From: Knoxdaviesia capensis
Lineage: Eukaryota > Ascomycota > Sordariomycetes > Microascales > Gondwanamycetaceae
Reading direction: 5' to 3'
DNA length: 64,000 bases
NCBI GenBank assembly: GCA_001510575.1
Contig: LNGK01000002.1
Location: 1,104,144 to 1,168,143 of the forward strand
A model generated the notes under the pieces. The model saw nothing but the letters and a program-made list of their open reading frames with translations, was not told the DNA's origin and searched no databases. This document shows positions 55,220 to 64,000 of the stretch, piece by piece. The translations under genes were made by a program, and so were the position numbers. Each line of letters opens with the position of its first letter. Positions within the stretch are counted from its first letter, which is position 1.

Positions 55220-56910
55220 ATTCGCTTATGGTTTATGCTGATTCTTCTCACGCAGGATTCTTTGTTGGTGGTTCAATCCCGTGAGATCCTCGCCGGTTCG
55301 GCACGGCAGAGTCGTTTGTGTTCAGTAGACGCATGAGTGTGTGCTCGATGGCGGCACTCTATCGACAATCGAGATAAGATAAGCGTTGCTTGGCCGGTCA
55401 CACAAGAATTGGATGAGTTGGCTGTCAGAACGTCACTTTGGAGACCAAAGGAAAACAAGATCACGAGGAGTTGTTGCGATGTTGGTTCAATTGATCTTTT
55501 TCCTCCTGTGTTTCTACAAGGCTGAGGGTTTCCTGACGCGCCTTCACTTTTTGCACCGCGTTTCAATTTGGCTGTGAGTGAGTGAGGCTGGCCAATGGAA
55601 TTTCGGCCCAAGGTTTGCTCGAAGAGGAAGAGATGTGTGGCTGAGTGTGGCTTGCTTTCAATAGGTTTGCCTTTAGGGTCTCTAGAGTAAAAAGCTGCGC
55701 TCGTCTTATTTTGTCGTTTATGGGTCCATCGCTCGCAACTTTAATATCGACAACGCATGCTTCTGGGGTTTGGTGGTAGCTGAACGAGACAGCTAACGCT
55801 GATTAGCGAAGCTTAAGGCCCTTCATTTCAGCTTGCTTCAAACGGCCCAAGTGACGTCCATCATCAGTCAAAGTGGCCCGGGGGGGCATATCTTCTAGCC
55901 AACTCCATCTTCGACCACTGCCATCAACGCCCAATTCAGGGACCCTCGGCACTTCAAATCCTCCTGCTGCGGTTTCGGGTCACCTGTATCGCCAGTTTGC
56001 CACCATCCAGAATCCGGAACCAGGTCTCTGGGAAAGTACTTGGACATCAGACATCCGTGATGTCCGGCGACTCACGCGGCCGCTAGGAAAACAAAAGCCT
56101 GAATGAAGGCATCCAGTTTTTCCAATTGTCCGAGGCATAAACATCACTGACGCTGAATTCTCTCAATTGTCTCACAATACTCAAGCTGTCATCGGATGAA
56201 AACGATCACCATCGAATCGGCCTTCACTGATAAAGGAATCGCTCGTATCACGTTTAGCAGCTACAGGGGACCAGCTCTTCATGAAGAGACTAAATGGAGG
56301 TACCGGGTACATCCCGCCCACTAAAGCCACTAGGACATAGTGCGACCGAGAGCATTTCTTCCACATTTACATGCCCCGGCTTGTACGAAAATGACGTTAT
56401 GACATATGTCATCTTTGGTGTCATGTACCGAGTACTTTTCTACGTAACCTTCACAGCACTAAAGCTAGTAGTGCCAAGTACCTCAGCTTAGAAACAAAAG
56501 TTGGCCTAGGAAAATGCTCATGACCCTTCCCGCCAAAGCCGTTTCTGTAGTATCTTCAAAATCTCATCCGGCTGCCACATTTTTCTTATTTTTTTCCGTC
56601 ATCATCCCATCCCATCCCATCTTTTTTTTCTTTCTTCCTTTTGAGTATTCCATTTCTTTCTGGTCACTTTAACCTGTTCAATATATCCCAGTTTCTTCTT
56701 CTCTTTCTCTTGTGTTTGCGATTTCTTTTCTGCCTTAAATCTATTACCGCCTGATCTTGCGATATCATTAAACGGTAACAATTCGGTTGTGCTTTAATCA
56801 CCTTAGGCAACCAGCTTTGGAAAGCCGACGCCGACCGATCTATAACCCGCATCTTCTTTGAATATATCTCAGTATCTTCTTTTTGGCGTTTCGCCTGCTC
56901 ATTTGCTATC
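55220..56910. promoter_or_regulatory. Divergent promoter region between KMT6 and PIL1-like genes
   Basis: 1.69 kb between divergent starts. The part from 56580 to 56880 is T/C-rich on + (CCCATCCCATCC, TTTTTTTCTTTC), matching the PIL1 leader. A small frame at 55873-56106 (+) shows no recognisable domain, and I do not call it a gene. Confidence 0.55.
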
Positions 56911-58563
56911 ATGCACCGAACGTACTCGATGCGCCAGTCGCGCGCCCCCACGGCTTCGCAGATCGAGGTGAGCAGGAGATAGTCTCCATTGTTGATGTTT
57001 GTGTGTATGTGTACGGTAGTGTTGCTAACCGGAGTCCCCCGCATGGTTTCAATCAACAATAGAACCCCCCGCCGCCGCCCTCCAGCACTAAGTCCGGCCG
57101 GCTCTTCGGCCGCGGCAGCCTTAGTACGTCTCGATCCCGAATTCCCTTCCGCGAAGCCGCCCCCTCCTCTGGCCGGGCCTCATAACACCCAACAACCCCC
57201 GATTTCCCTTTCTTCCCCGACTACCATTGTTACTGCTTCTCACCCATAACCCGATCTCATCTTGATCGTCTGCCGTCCGGTACACTAACTTGCACAATCT
57301 CAGGCCATGCTCTGCGTGGAAAGACTGGCGGCACCTTTAGCCCCGACCTTGCCAAGAAGCTCGCTCAGCTCGTTAAAATGGAGAAGAACGTTATGCGCAG
57401 TATGGAGGCTGTTGCGCGGGAGCGCATGGAAGTCGCTGTAAGTGCTGTTCATTTCTCTTCGGCCGTCCTGCCATGGTGACTTATCTACACATGGCAAATG
57501 CCTTTTTTTTTTTTGGTACCCTGGGGTCTTGGAGGATCTGCCAATTTGGTAGATCTTAGGCTCGTCTTGCTCTTTTTGGCGAGGGTCTTGTCTGGCTAAC
57601 ACCAATGCTCATTTAGAAACAAGTCTCCCTCTGGGGTGAATCTGGTGACGAAGACGTGTCCGATGTAACCGACAAGCTTGGTGTGTTGCTTTACGAAATC
57701 GGAGAGCTGGAGGACCAGTATGTCGATCGGTACGACCAGTATCGTGTGACGATGAAGAGTATCCGGAACATTGAAGCGTCCGTTCAACCCAGCCGTGACC
57801 GTAAGACATCCCTCCCTCTCCCTCTCCCTTTACCTCGCCGGCTTGTTTGACGTCCTATGACGTTCCTCCTTGGTCCCTCGTTGATTACTAACTGCATTAC
57901 CCCGGATGCGTGGTTTTCCCCCTTGCAGGCAAGCAGAAGATTGCCGATAACATTGCTCAACTCAAGTACAAGGAGCCCAACTCGCCCAAGATTGTGGTGC
58001 TTGAGCAGGAGCTTGTGCGCGCTGAGGCCGAGTCGCTAGTGGCTGAGGCCCAGCTGTCCAACATCACCCGCGAGAAGATCAAGGCGGCCTTCACCTACCA
58101 GTTCGACGCGCTGCGCGAGCACTGCGAGAAGGTGGCCATCATTGCCGGCTACGGCAAGCACCTGCTGGAGCTGATCGACGACACGCCGGTGACGCCGGGC
58201 GAGACTCGCGCGGCCTACGACGGCTACGAGGCCAGCAAGGCCATCATCCAGGACTGCGAGGATTCGCTGACCAACTGGGTCACGTCCAACGCCGCCGTGT
58301 CGTCCAAGCTGTCGACCCGTGCCCGCACGCTGTCGCAGCGCCGCCGCAACAACATCCGCGCTCGCTCCGAGGGCGTCGACCTGTCGAACCAGGACGCGCC
58401 CCTCGCCGATACCAACTCATGGGGCGAGGAGGACGACGAGGATGAAGTCGAGGACGACGATGAGCGCCGCAACTCGGTGCTGAGCAGCGACGGCGGACTC
58501 AATGGCGATGTCCGCGAGAACCGGGAGATTCGGGGCCGCACGCAGGAGGTGATGGCTGTCTAA
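56911..58563 (+). CDS. Eisosome core BAR protein, PIL1/LSP1 family
   Basis: Five exons (56911-56967, 57063-57123, 57304-57437, 57617-57800, 57929-58563) give 356 residues. PIL1 and LSP1 self-assemble on the plasma membrane into eisosomes. The sequence follows the family closely: MHRTYSMRQSRAPTASQ at the start, PPPPPSSTKSGRLFGRG, the segment LAKKLAQLVKMEKNVMRSM, LGVLLYEIGELEDQYVDRYDQYR, SIRNIEASVQPSRDRKQK, then YKEPNSPKIVVLEQELVRAEAE, LSNITREKIKAAFTYQFDALREHCEK and AGYGKHLLELIDDTPVTPGE. Together these make up the helical BAR domain (about 45-275). The tail is acidic (EEDDEDEVEDDDERR). The short first exons with proline runs are missed by single-frame searches. I cannot tell PilA from PilB. Confidence 0.94.
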
Positions 58564-59473
58564 AGAGATTCCGTCACATGTCCTCGTGATGATGTCTTCC
58601 CTTCTCTTTTCATTTCTCACTCCTTAAATGCTTGCATTCAAGGCTACACTGTGTTCGATCTCGGTATCTTTCTGATCTCATTTTTTCATATCTTATCGAG
58701 GCAATCTCCTCGCCTTTCCGAATATTCTTGTTTTGTGTTTCCTGTTCACTCTTACTCCCCCTGTTCATCATATACCCAACACAGGAAAGCCGGAGCATTT
58801 TTTTTCCTTGCGTTCTAAAGTCCCATGGTTTCAAGTCGCCGGTTGGAGCCAACTTGGGTGGGAAACCCGCGACTTAGGAATCTGGGTAGTTTTTGATGCA
58901 AATACAACCGAATTCGTTTTCTTCGGGGGGTTTTTTTTCGAAAAAAAAAAAAAAAAAAAAGAGCAAAATAAACTAAAATAATCATCTTTCTTACCTCAGT
59001 CCAATCGACATGAATTGGAACTTCGGCCGGTGGTTCATATGGCGCGGTGTGGAGGTTCTTGTTTTTCTTGGAATCACTCTGGCTCTTAATACTCCTTGCT
59101 TTTTAATACAGCCAGATCGGGGGAAATAGGCGAACTTTAGGGTATGTTTTTTCATGTATTTTCTGATACTTAATTTCCATTAAACCTCATTTCTCCTAAA
59201 CCTCATCGTTGATTTCAAGATGTGTATCGTGGATGTACTTGATATCAAGACGTGAAAGCATCACCACAGGGGATGCCCGATACGTCCTGTATGAACAGGG
59301 AGTTTGGGGTATATTTAATGCTAGACGAGAGTGTACAGTTGCGAAGAAAAAGCCCAGTACCGTATGAGAACCCCAGGGCGCCGATACCACGGCCCCTCCC
59401 CCACGCGCACGTCTCAGACTCAAAGCAGCACAAGATCCAAGTTGGGGATGTGTATGGGCGCCAGAAACTAACC
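58564..59473. other. Convergent 3' region between PIL1-like and NAA38 genes
   Basis: 910 bp between two stops. A T8-CG-A20 palindromic run lies at 58931-58960. No gene is seen. Confidence 0.6.
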
Positions 59474-60132
59474 TCACTCCGACTGGAGCGATAGACTGGC
59501 CAATCTCGCCGCCGCCGAGCCCCCAACGCTAACCTGCGCAGCCGGCCGCCGCATCTGGCTTGCAAATTCCTCGACCTCGATCTTCTCCTGCTGCTCGGAA
59601 GGAATGACCACCAGGCCGAGCAGGCGGGACGTGTAGTCCAGCTTTACCGAAGCCGCCGCTGCCGCTGCCGCTGCCGCCGGCACGTCGGGCACAGGTGCAT
59701 CTTGTGCGGGTATTGTTGTCGACGATGCGCTGGAGCCCGCGGCGCTGATGGCTTTGCGCTGCTCGGCGTCGGATGGCAGGCGGTACTCGTAGGTGTTCGC
59801 TAGGACAATGTTGCCCTCCTGTGAGTTTGGATGGGGAAACAAGAGAGTTAGCCGTGGGGGGCACGTTGTTTGCTGGCAACCAGGTGTCTGCACATGCACC
59901 GCTGAGTCTGCGGCGTGGCTCCCGGCACACACTCGGGGAAAATGCACGAACGGGCACATCGGTGCCGTAACTTAAATGGTGGAGCATGCGCGGGGGGGAA
60001 TATGATCAGCCTTACCGCATCAACGCATTTGAACTGGCCCCAGAATATGCGCCCGTCTTTCGCCAGCACGCGGAAATTCTTGTTCATCAGCGATCTCAAG
60101 TATGTCGTATCCTCGCTGGAGCCGTCCATCAT
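59474..60132 (-). CDS. NatC auxiliary subunit NAA38/MAK31 (LSM-domain)
   Basis: Two exons (60132-60016 and 59818-59474) give 153 residues. NAA38 (yeast Mak31, human LSMD1) is the Sm-like subunit of the NatC N-terminal acetyltransferase. The Sm fold is split by the intron: Sm1 in exon 1 (LRSLMNKNFRVLAKDGRIFWGQFKCVDA) and, after the splice, EGNIVLANTYEYRL; the closing Sm2 strand is LLGLVVIPSEQ. A low-complexity insert (PAAAAAAAAASVK) sits between the Sm parts, and a short tail follows. The frame is open to an ATG at 60216, but that extension is Pro/Lys/Arg-rich and looks like leader, so the MM at 60132 was preferred. A telomere-like word (TAACCCTAAA) lies about 140 bp upstream of the start. Confidence 0.88.
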
Positions 60133-61155
60133 TGCGAGCAGCTCTGGGTTTCGCGGGGGGGTTTTTTTGGGGCGAGAAGAGGGCGTGCGTTCAGAAGAAC
60201 GGGGGTGAAGATTCAATTAAAGTGGTTGTCAAGGTCAGATTTTTGGTAGATGCAGATTTGAGATATGGTGTAACCCTAAATTGACCCCACTCTTAGGGTA
60301 GAGGATTCGTGACTATGACGAATCTTGTCCTCCTTCTTGTTTGTCTCGTGAAGAGAGTAGACATATAGATGTATTACAAAAGATGCTAGAGTCCATGAGT
60401 CTACGATAGAGGGGGTAGCGTATACACTTTGTATCGGGCCTCGAAATTGCAATACACCGAGATGGCCTGAGTTATGCATAAAAGCTTCGTTTCATTCAAG
60501 GCTTATAATCTGAATAGTTGCAAAGGAAGGATTGGCGTTTATCTGGCTTGTGATAAGATTACAAACTGCCGTTCATAACACTTAGTTATCTCATGCTAGA
60601 CGATCATCATGCCAGACGATCACTCTTGAAGACCTCAATTCGTGTGAAGTCTCTTCAGGCCGGAAGCTCACCGAAGACCAGACCTAGCCCTAACCCTATC
60701 TTCTTTCAATCTCGAAAATTGTGTCACACCAGCACTGTGAATAGTTGACGCGCGGCACTGTAATGATACGTGTGAGATATATGCGCATAACACAGTATTG
60801 GAATAATCCGCCGAACTGTACAGGATATCCTAAATGGAAAGTCCCCCAATGTTTTGCCTTACAGTGGTTCCTTCCCTACAAGTTTACCGCTATACCTCCT
60901 AGAAATGCGCGACTGCTGCCTGGAATTGTTGCTGACACAGCAAACGCCGTATTATCAAATCCGAACCGTCGTATTAACTTCACTGGAACTTCTTCAACCC
61001 TCATTCTCTGTTGAATTTATGCTACCAACATCTCAATTGGCATATACTTTGTGTGTGTGTGTGTGCTGCTACTTTCACAATCCCCGGTATTTAATTTTGA
61101 ATCTCCCGCTCCCCGGCCGAAACAACACGAGTCCCGACGATCCATCGGCGATGTC
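60133..61155. promoter_or_regulatory. Divergent promoter between NAA38 and RAD2
   Basis: 1.0 kb between divergent starts. Telomere-like boxes occur at 60271-60280 (TAACCCTAAA), 60291-60300 (TCTTAGGGTA, opposite orientation) and 60686-60698 (AGCCCTAACCC). A (GT) run of about 7 units lies near 61051. No protein gene is seen. Confidence 0.55.
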
Positions 61156-64000
61156 ATGGGTGTTACCGGACTCTGGCAGGTGGTCCAGCCGTGTGCGCGC
61201 CCGACGAACATCGCCACGCTGAACCGGAAGCGTCTGGCCGTCGACGCTTCGATCTGGATCTACCAGTTTCTGAAAGCTGTGCGTGACAAAGAAGGCAATG
61301 CGCTGCGCAGCTCGCACGTGGTCGGCTTCTTTCGACGAATCTGCAAACTGCTGTGGTTTGGCATCAAGCCGGTGTTTGTTTTCGATGGCGGAGCTCCGAC
61401 CCTAAAGCGTCAGACCATTCTCGGCCGGCGCCGGCGCCGTGAGGGCCGCCGTGAAGATGCCATCCGCACCGCCGGGAAGCTGCTGGCCGTGCAGATGCAC
61501 CGGCTGGCCAAGGAGACCGACGACAAACGCCGAACCGCCGCCACCCAGCCCGTACAGGACGCCTCCACCTCCGAGCCACTGCCACCGGCCGAACAGCTGG
61601 TTTATGTCGAAGAACTCGGAATGTCGCAGCAAGAGCGCATGAAGCACCGGGAGTTCCGCAAACAGGATGCTTACCACCTACCCGACCTAGATAGTGGCGG
61701 CATCGCGGCCATGGGAAACCCGGAAGACCCGCGCATTATGAGCGTCGAAGAGCTCGAGGAGTATGCCCAGCAGTTTCATGGAGGCCAGGACATCAATCTG
61801 TACGACTTGAGCAAGATCGATTTCGACGGCGAGTTTTTCAAAAGCCTCCCGCCGGCTGATCGCTACTACATCCTCAACGCTGCCCGTCTCCGCAGCCGCC
61901 TGAGAATGGGCCTGAGCAAGGAACAGTTGGAGAAAATGTTTCCTAACCGGATGGACTTTTCTCGGTTTCAGATCGAACGTGTCCGGGAACGAAACCACCT
62001 TACGCAACGTTTCATGCAGGAGTTGGGCATGACCGGGCTGGACTTGACTCTGGGTGGGATGTCCAGCCGCGTGGTTGGTGAAAAGAACCGCGAGTATGTG
62101 CTGGTGAAGAATGATGGCGTGGAGGGAGGTTGGGCTCTCGGAGTTGTGAGCAAAGAGAAAGACGTTGGCCAGGTTCATAAACCCATTGATGTCGATTCCC
62201 TTCCTGGATACCGGTGGGATGGAGCCCCTAGCATTCTCAAAAAGAAGAAAGCCGGAGATGAGGATGAGGACGACGATGCCGACTTTGAGGACGTGCCTAT
62301 CGAAGGCCTCAATCGACTCCCGAAGCCGCGGCCTCGTCCCCAGCTCTCTACATCGTTGCTTGAGGATGTGGACGAGGATGAAGACAGTCTCTTTGTGGGC
62401 GGAAACATGAATTTTCCACCTCACACCGTCGTCAGGTCCCACCCCGAGTCACAGATAGAGCTCCAGTCTGAAGAGGAGGCGGATGTCAGTCTGGCTATTG
62501 AGTTGTCGCTTAGGGACAACTTGAAGTCTGCTCCTCCTGAAGCTGTTTCTGAAAGTGGGGCTCAGAGCGCTGCACAAGACGACGATGAGTCTACGGAATT
62601 CCTAGAGTGGGGACAGCGTGCAGTTACGGAGGCACGACCTATACCGCGGGCAAGCGGTGGAGCACCAGCGCATTTGGTCAACAAACCGGCTACAAAGGCT
62701 GTAGCGAACCCGGATTTACAGTCTACGAAGGTCTCGGCTGCGGTGGCAGCAGCTGCCACTGCGGCAGTTACATCTACAGGAGATAAGGATGGGAGTAGCG
62801 ATGACAGTGACAGCGATGCCGATCTACAAACTGTGCTGGCTCGCGCGCGCATGATGAAGGTCAAGAACAACGATGCAGCACCATCAGTTGAGAAGACCCC
62901 TTCAGCCTTTTCCGGACCTCTGCCATTTCCTTCTCTGGACCTCAGCGCGTTCAAGATCCCTGGTGCTGTCCCTGTTTCACAGCCTACGACATTTTCATCA
63001 AGGCCATTTCCCACAACGACGGGCTCTCCTACGACTCCTAGAAAGGGAAAGAAACCTCAAGAAACCGCGGCCTTTGAAATGGAAGACGATACCGAGATGG
63101 GTGGCTTCATGCCAGAAGAGGATGAAGCGGAGGTCTCCAATAACGAACCAAGGCCCCTGCCACCTTGGCTAAGTGATCATGTCGATATCCGCGAGTCGCT
63201 CAATGAAGTGCGCGAGCGAGAGCGAAAAGAAAACGAGGAGAGTCGGCAACGGAGACTTGCTGAAGAACGATATATGCGCCAGGCAAGGTTGGTGGAGATT
63301 GAGTCGTCGTCTGAGAATGGTGATGATAGCGATGTTGAGATCATTGATCCACCACTGAAAAAGAAATCCCCCGTTGATTCTCCCGCGAAGACGGCTCATG
63401 CTGATGTTCCTCAACCGAGCCAAGCTGAAATCCAGATACCTCCTATGTTGCCGGCTGTGCAGCAAGCCGAGACTCCATTACCACCACCCGAGACCCCTGA
63501 GCCAGCAGAACCTGAAAATGAAGACGTTGATCGGGGACTTGATCGGGGACCTGGTGATGAATCAATGGGCGATGCTCCACAGACCCTGGCTGAGGTGCTA
63601 GTCAGTTCGCCCGAGCCTGACTTTGAAGAAGTTCCAGTTAAAGAAGATGCGGAAGATGTGGATGTCGATGATCAGGAGGCGGTTGACAAACTCCTTTTCG
63701 GCGACGACAGCGATAACGAGAGTGGAAGGACAAGACCAAGCAAGCCTGTGTTTGAGGATAACGACACCACCAGTACCCAAGCAAACAACATTACGGCAAA
63801 CTTCAAAGCTACCAGAAAGAGTGATGACGAAGACGAGTTCAGCGACATCGAGGATGAACAATTGCTGTTGCAATTAGAGCAGGAGGCGCAAGAACACGCA
63901 CGGTTCACCAACGAGCTGAACCAAGCCAGCGCGCTGGATATCGGGCAAGAAAGCTTTGAGGCGGAAATCAAAGCTCTCCGTAGCCAACAGAAGCGCGACC
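61156..64000 (+). CDS. RAD2: Rad2/XPG nucleotide-excision-repair endonuclease (5' part, runs off window end)
   Basis: Rad2/XPG is the structure-specific nuclease that cuts 3' of DNA damage in nucleotide excision repair. The frame from the ATG at 61156 is open to the end of the window (948 codons), so the gene continues. The XPG N-domain occupies residues 1 to about 100: MGVTGLWQVVQPCARP, then LAVDASIWIYQFLKAVRD (metal-binding Asp), and FVFDGGAPTLKRQT (Asp of VFDG). Only the N-half of the nuclease is present; the I-domain lies beyond 64000. Between them is the long acidic spacer typical of RAD2 as opposed to FEN1 or EXO1, with conserved blocks at about 200-310 (FFKSLPPADRYYILNAARLR, FSRFQIERVRERNHLTQR). 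A ubiquitin-interacting-motif-like helix (DVSLAIELSLRDN) lies near residue 443. The MGVTGLW start fixes the initiation codon. High confidence. Confidence 0.95.
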   Translation, partial: MGVTGLWQVVQPCARPTNIATLNRKRLAVDASIWIYQFLKAVRDKEGNALRSSHVVGFFRRICKLLWFGIKPVFVFDGGAPTLKRQTILGRRRRREGRREDAIRTAGKLLAVQMHRLAKETDDKRRTAATQPVQDASTSEPLPPAEQLVYVEELGMSQQERMKHREFRKQDAYHLPDLDSGGIAAMGNPEDPRIMSVEELEEYAQQFHGGQDINLYDLSKIDFDGEFFKSLPPADRYYILNAARLRSRLRMGLSKEQLEKMFPNRMDFSRFQIERVRERNHLTQRFMQELGMTGLDLTLGGMSSRVVGEKNREYVLVKNDGVEGGWALGVVSKEKDVGQVHKPIDVDSLPGYRWDGAPSILKKKKAGDEDEDDDADFEDVPIEGLNRLPKPRPRPQLSTSLLEDVDEDEDSLFVGGNMNFPPHTVVRSHPESQIELQSEEEADVSLAIELSLRDNLKSAPPEAVSESGAQSAAQDDDESTEFLEWGQRAVTEARPIPRASGGAPAHLVNKPATKAVANPDLQSTKVSAAVAAAATAAVTSTGDKDGSSDDSDSDADLQTVLARARMMKVKNNDAAPSVEKTPSAFSGPLPFPSLDLSAFKIPGAVPVSQPTTFSSRPFPTTTGSPTTPRKGKKPQETAAFEMEDDTEMGGFMPEEDEAEVSNNEPRPLPPWLSDHVDIRESLNEVRERERKENEESRQRRLAEERYMRQARLVEIESSSENGDDSDVEIIDPPLKKKSPVDSPAKTAHADVPQPSQAEIQIPPMLPAVQQAETPLPPPETPEPAEPENEDVDRGLDRGPGDESMGDAPQTLAEVLVSSPEPDFEEVPVKEDAEDVDVDDQEAVDKLLFGDDSDNESGRTRPSKPVFEDNDTTSTQANNITANFKATRKSDDEDEFSDIEDEQLLLQLEQEAQEHARFTNELNQASALDIGQESFEAEIKALRSQQKRD

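Noticed and set aside
55873..56106. 77-codon frame in the KMT6/PIL1 spacer
   Set aside because: No recognisable domain and not distinguishable from chance.
60133..60216. N-terminal extension of NAA38
   Set aside because: Open in frame but basic/Pro-rich and leader-like; Sm-domain proteins of this family start near the MMDGS site.

Overview
The window comes from a filamentous ascomycete (Pezizomycotina). The evidence is short GT..AG introns of about 55-140 nt, genes on both strands with CT-rich leaders on their own coding strand, a copia-type retrotransposon destroyed almost entirely by C-to-T and G-to-A transitions (the footprint of repeat-induced point mutation, RIP), and Pezizomycotina-type proteins (NudG, PIL1/LSP1, a TEC1-like TEA factor). 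An EZH2/KMT6-type methyltransferase is present; to my knowledge Aspergillus lacks this enzyme, so the genome is probably not an Aspergillus. I do not name a species.

Layout. 1-5.4 kb: 5' part of VPS8 (-), divergent from a GPALPP/DUF3752 gene (+), which converges on a membrane RING-H2 gene (-). 5.4-11.6 kb: gene-poor sequence holding a 405-bp MITE and an apparent assembly fault, a single N flanked by two identical 355-bp copies. 11.7-15 kb: spliceosomal-type cyclophilin (+) and a secreted DUF7492 protein (-). 15-32.2 kb: a TEA/ATTS transcription factor (-) with about 4.6 kb of gene-free sequence on its 3' side and 9.6 kb on its 5' side. 32.2-37 kb: MRD1 (-) and the dynein light chain nudG (+), divergent. 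37.8-43.5 kb: a full-length copia element with 343-bp LTRs and a 5-bp target duplication, riddled with stops. 43.5-45.1 kb: a decayed SRPK-like kinase pseudogene. 46.6-64 kb: DUF1479 protein (+), BAP31/Yet3-like ER protein (-), EZH2/KMT6 methyltransferase (-), PIL1/LSP1 eisosome protein (+), NatC subunit NAA38/MAK31 (-), and the 5' part of RAD2/XPG nuclease (+, runs off the end).

The protein genes are mostly conserved housekeeping functions: CORVET tethering, rRNA processing, splicing, dynein transport, ER cargo, N-terminal acetylation, eisosomes and nucleotide excision repair. They are arranged as divergent and convergent pairs, with no operon-like or biosynthetic cluster. The noteworthy parts are the gene desert around the TEA regulator, the RIP-mutated retroelement beside a dead kinase, the MITE and assembly join, and family-level oddities in the DUF1479, DUF7492 and KMT6 proteins. 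I did not find a clearly new multi-gene system. Exon borders were read by eye from splice consensus plus reading-frame and family continuity. No tRNA, rRNA or CRISPR was found.
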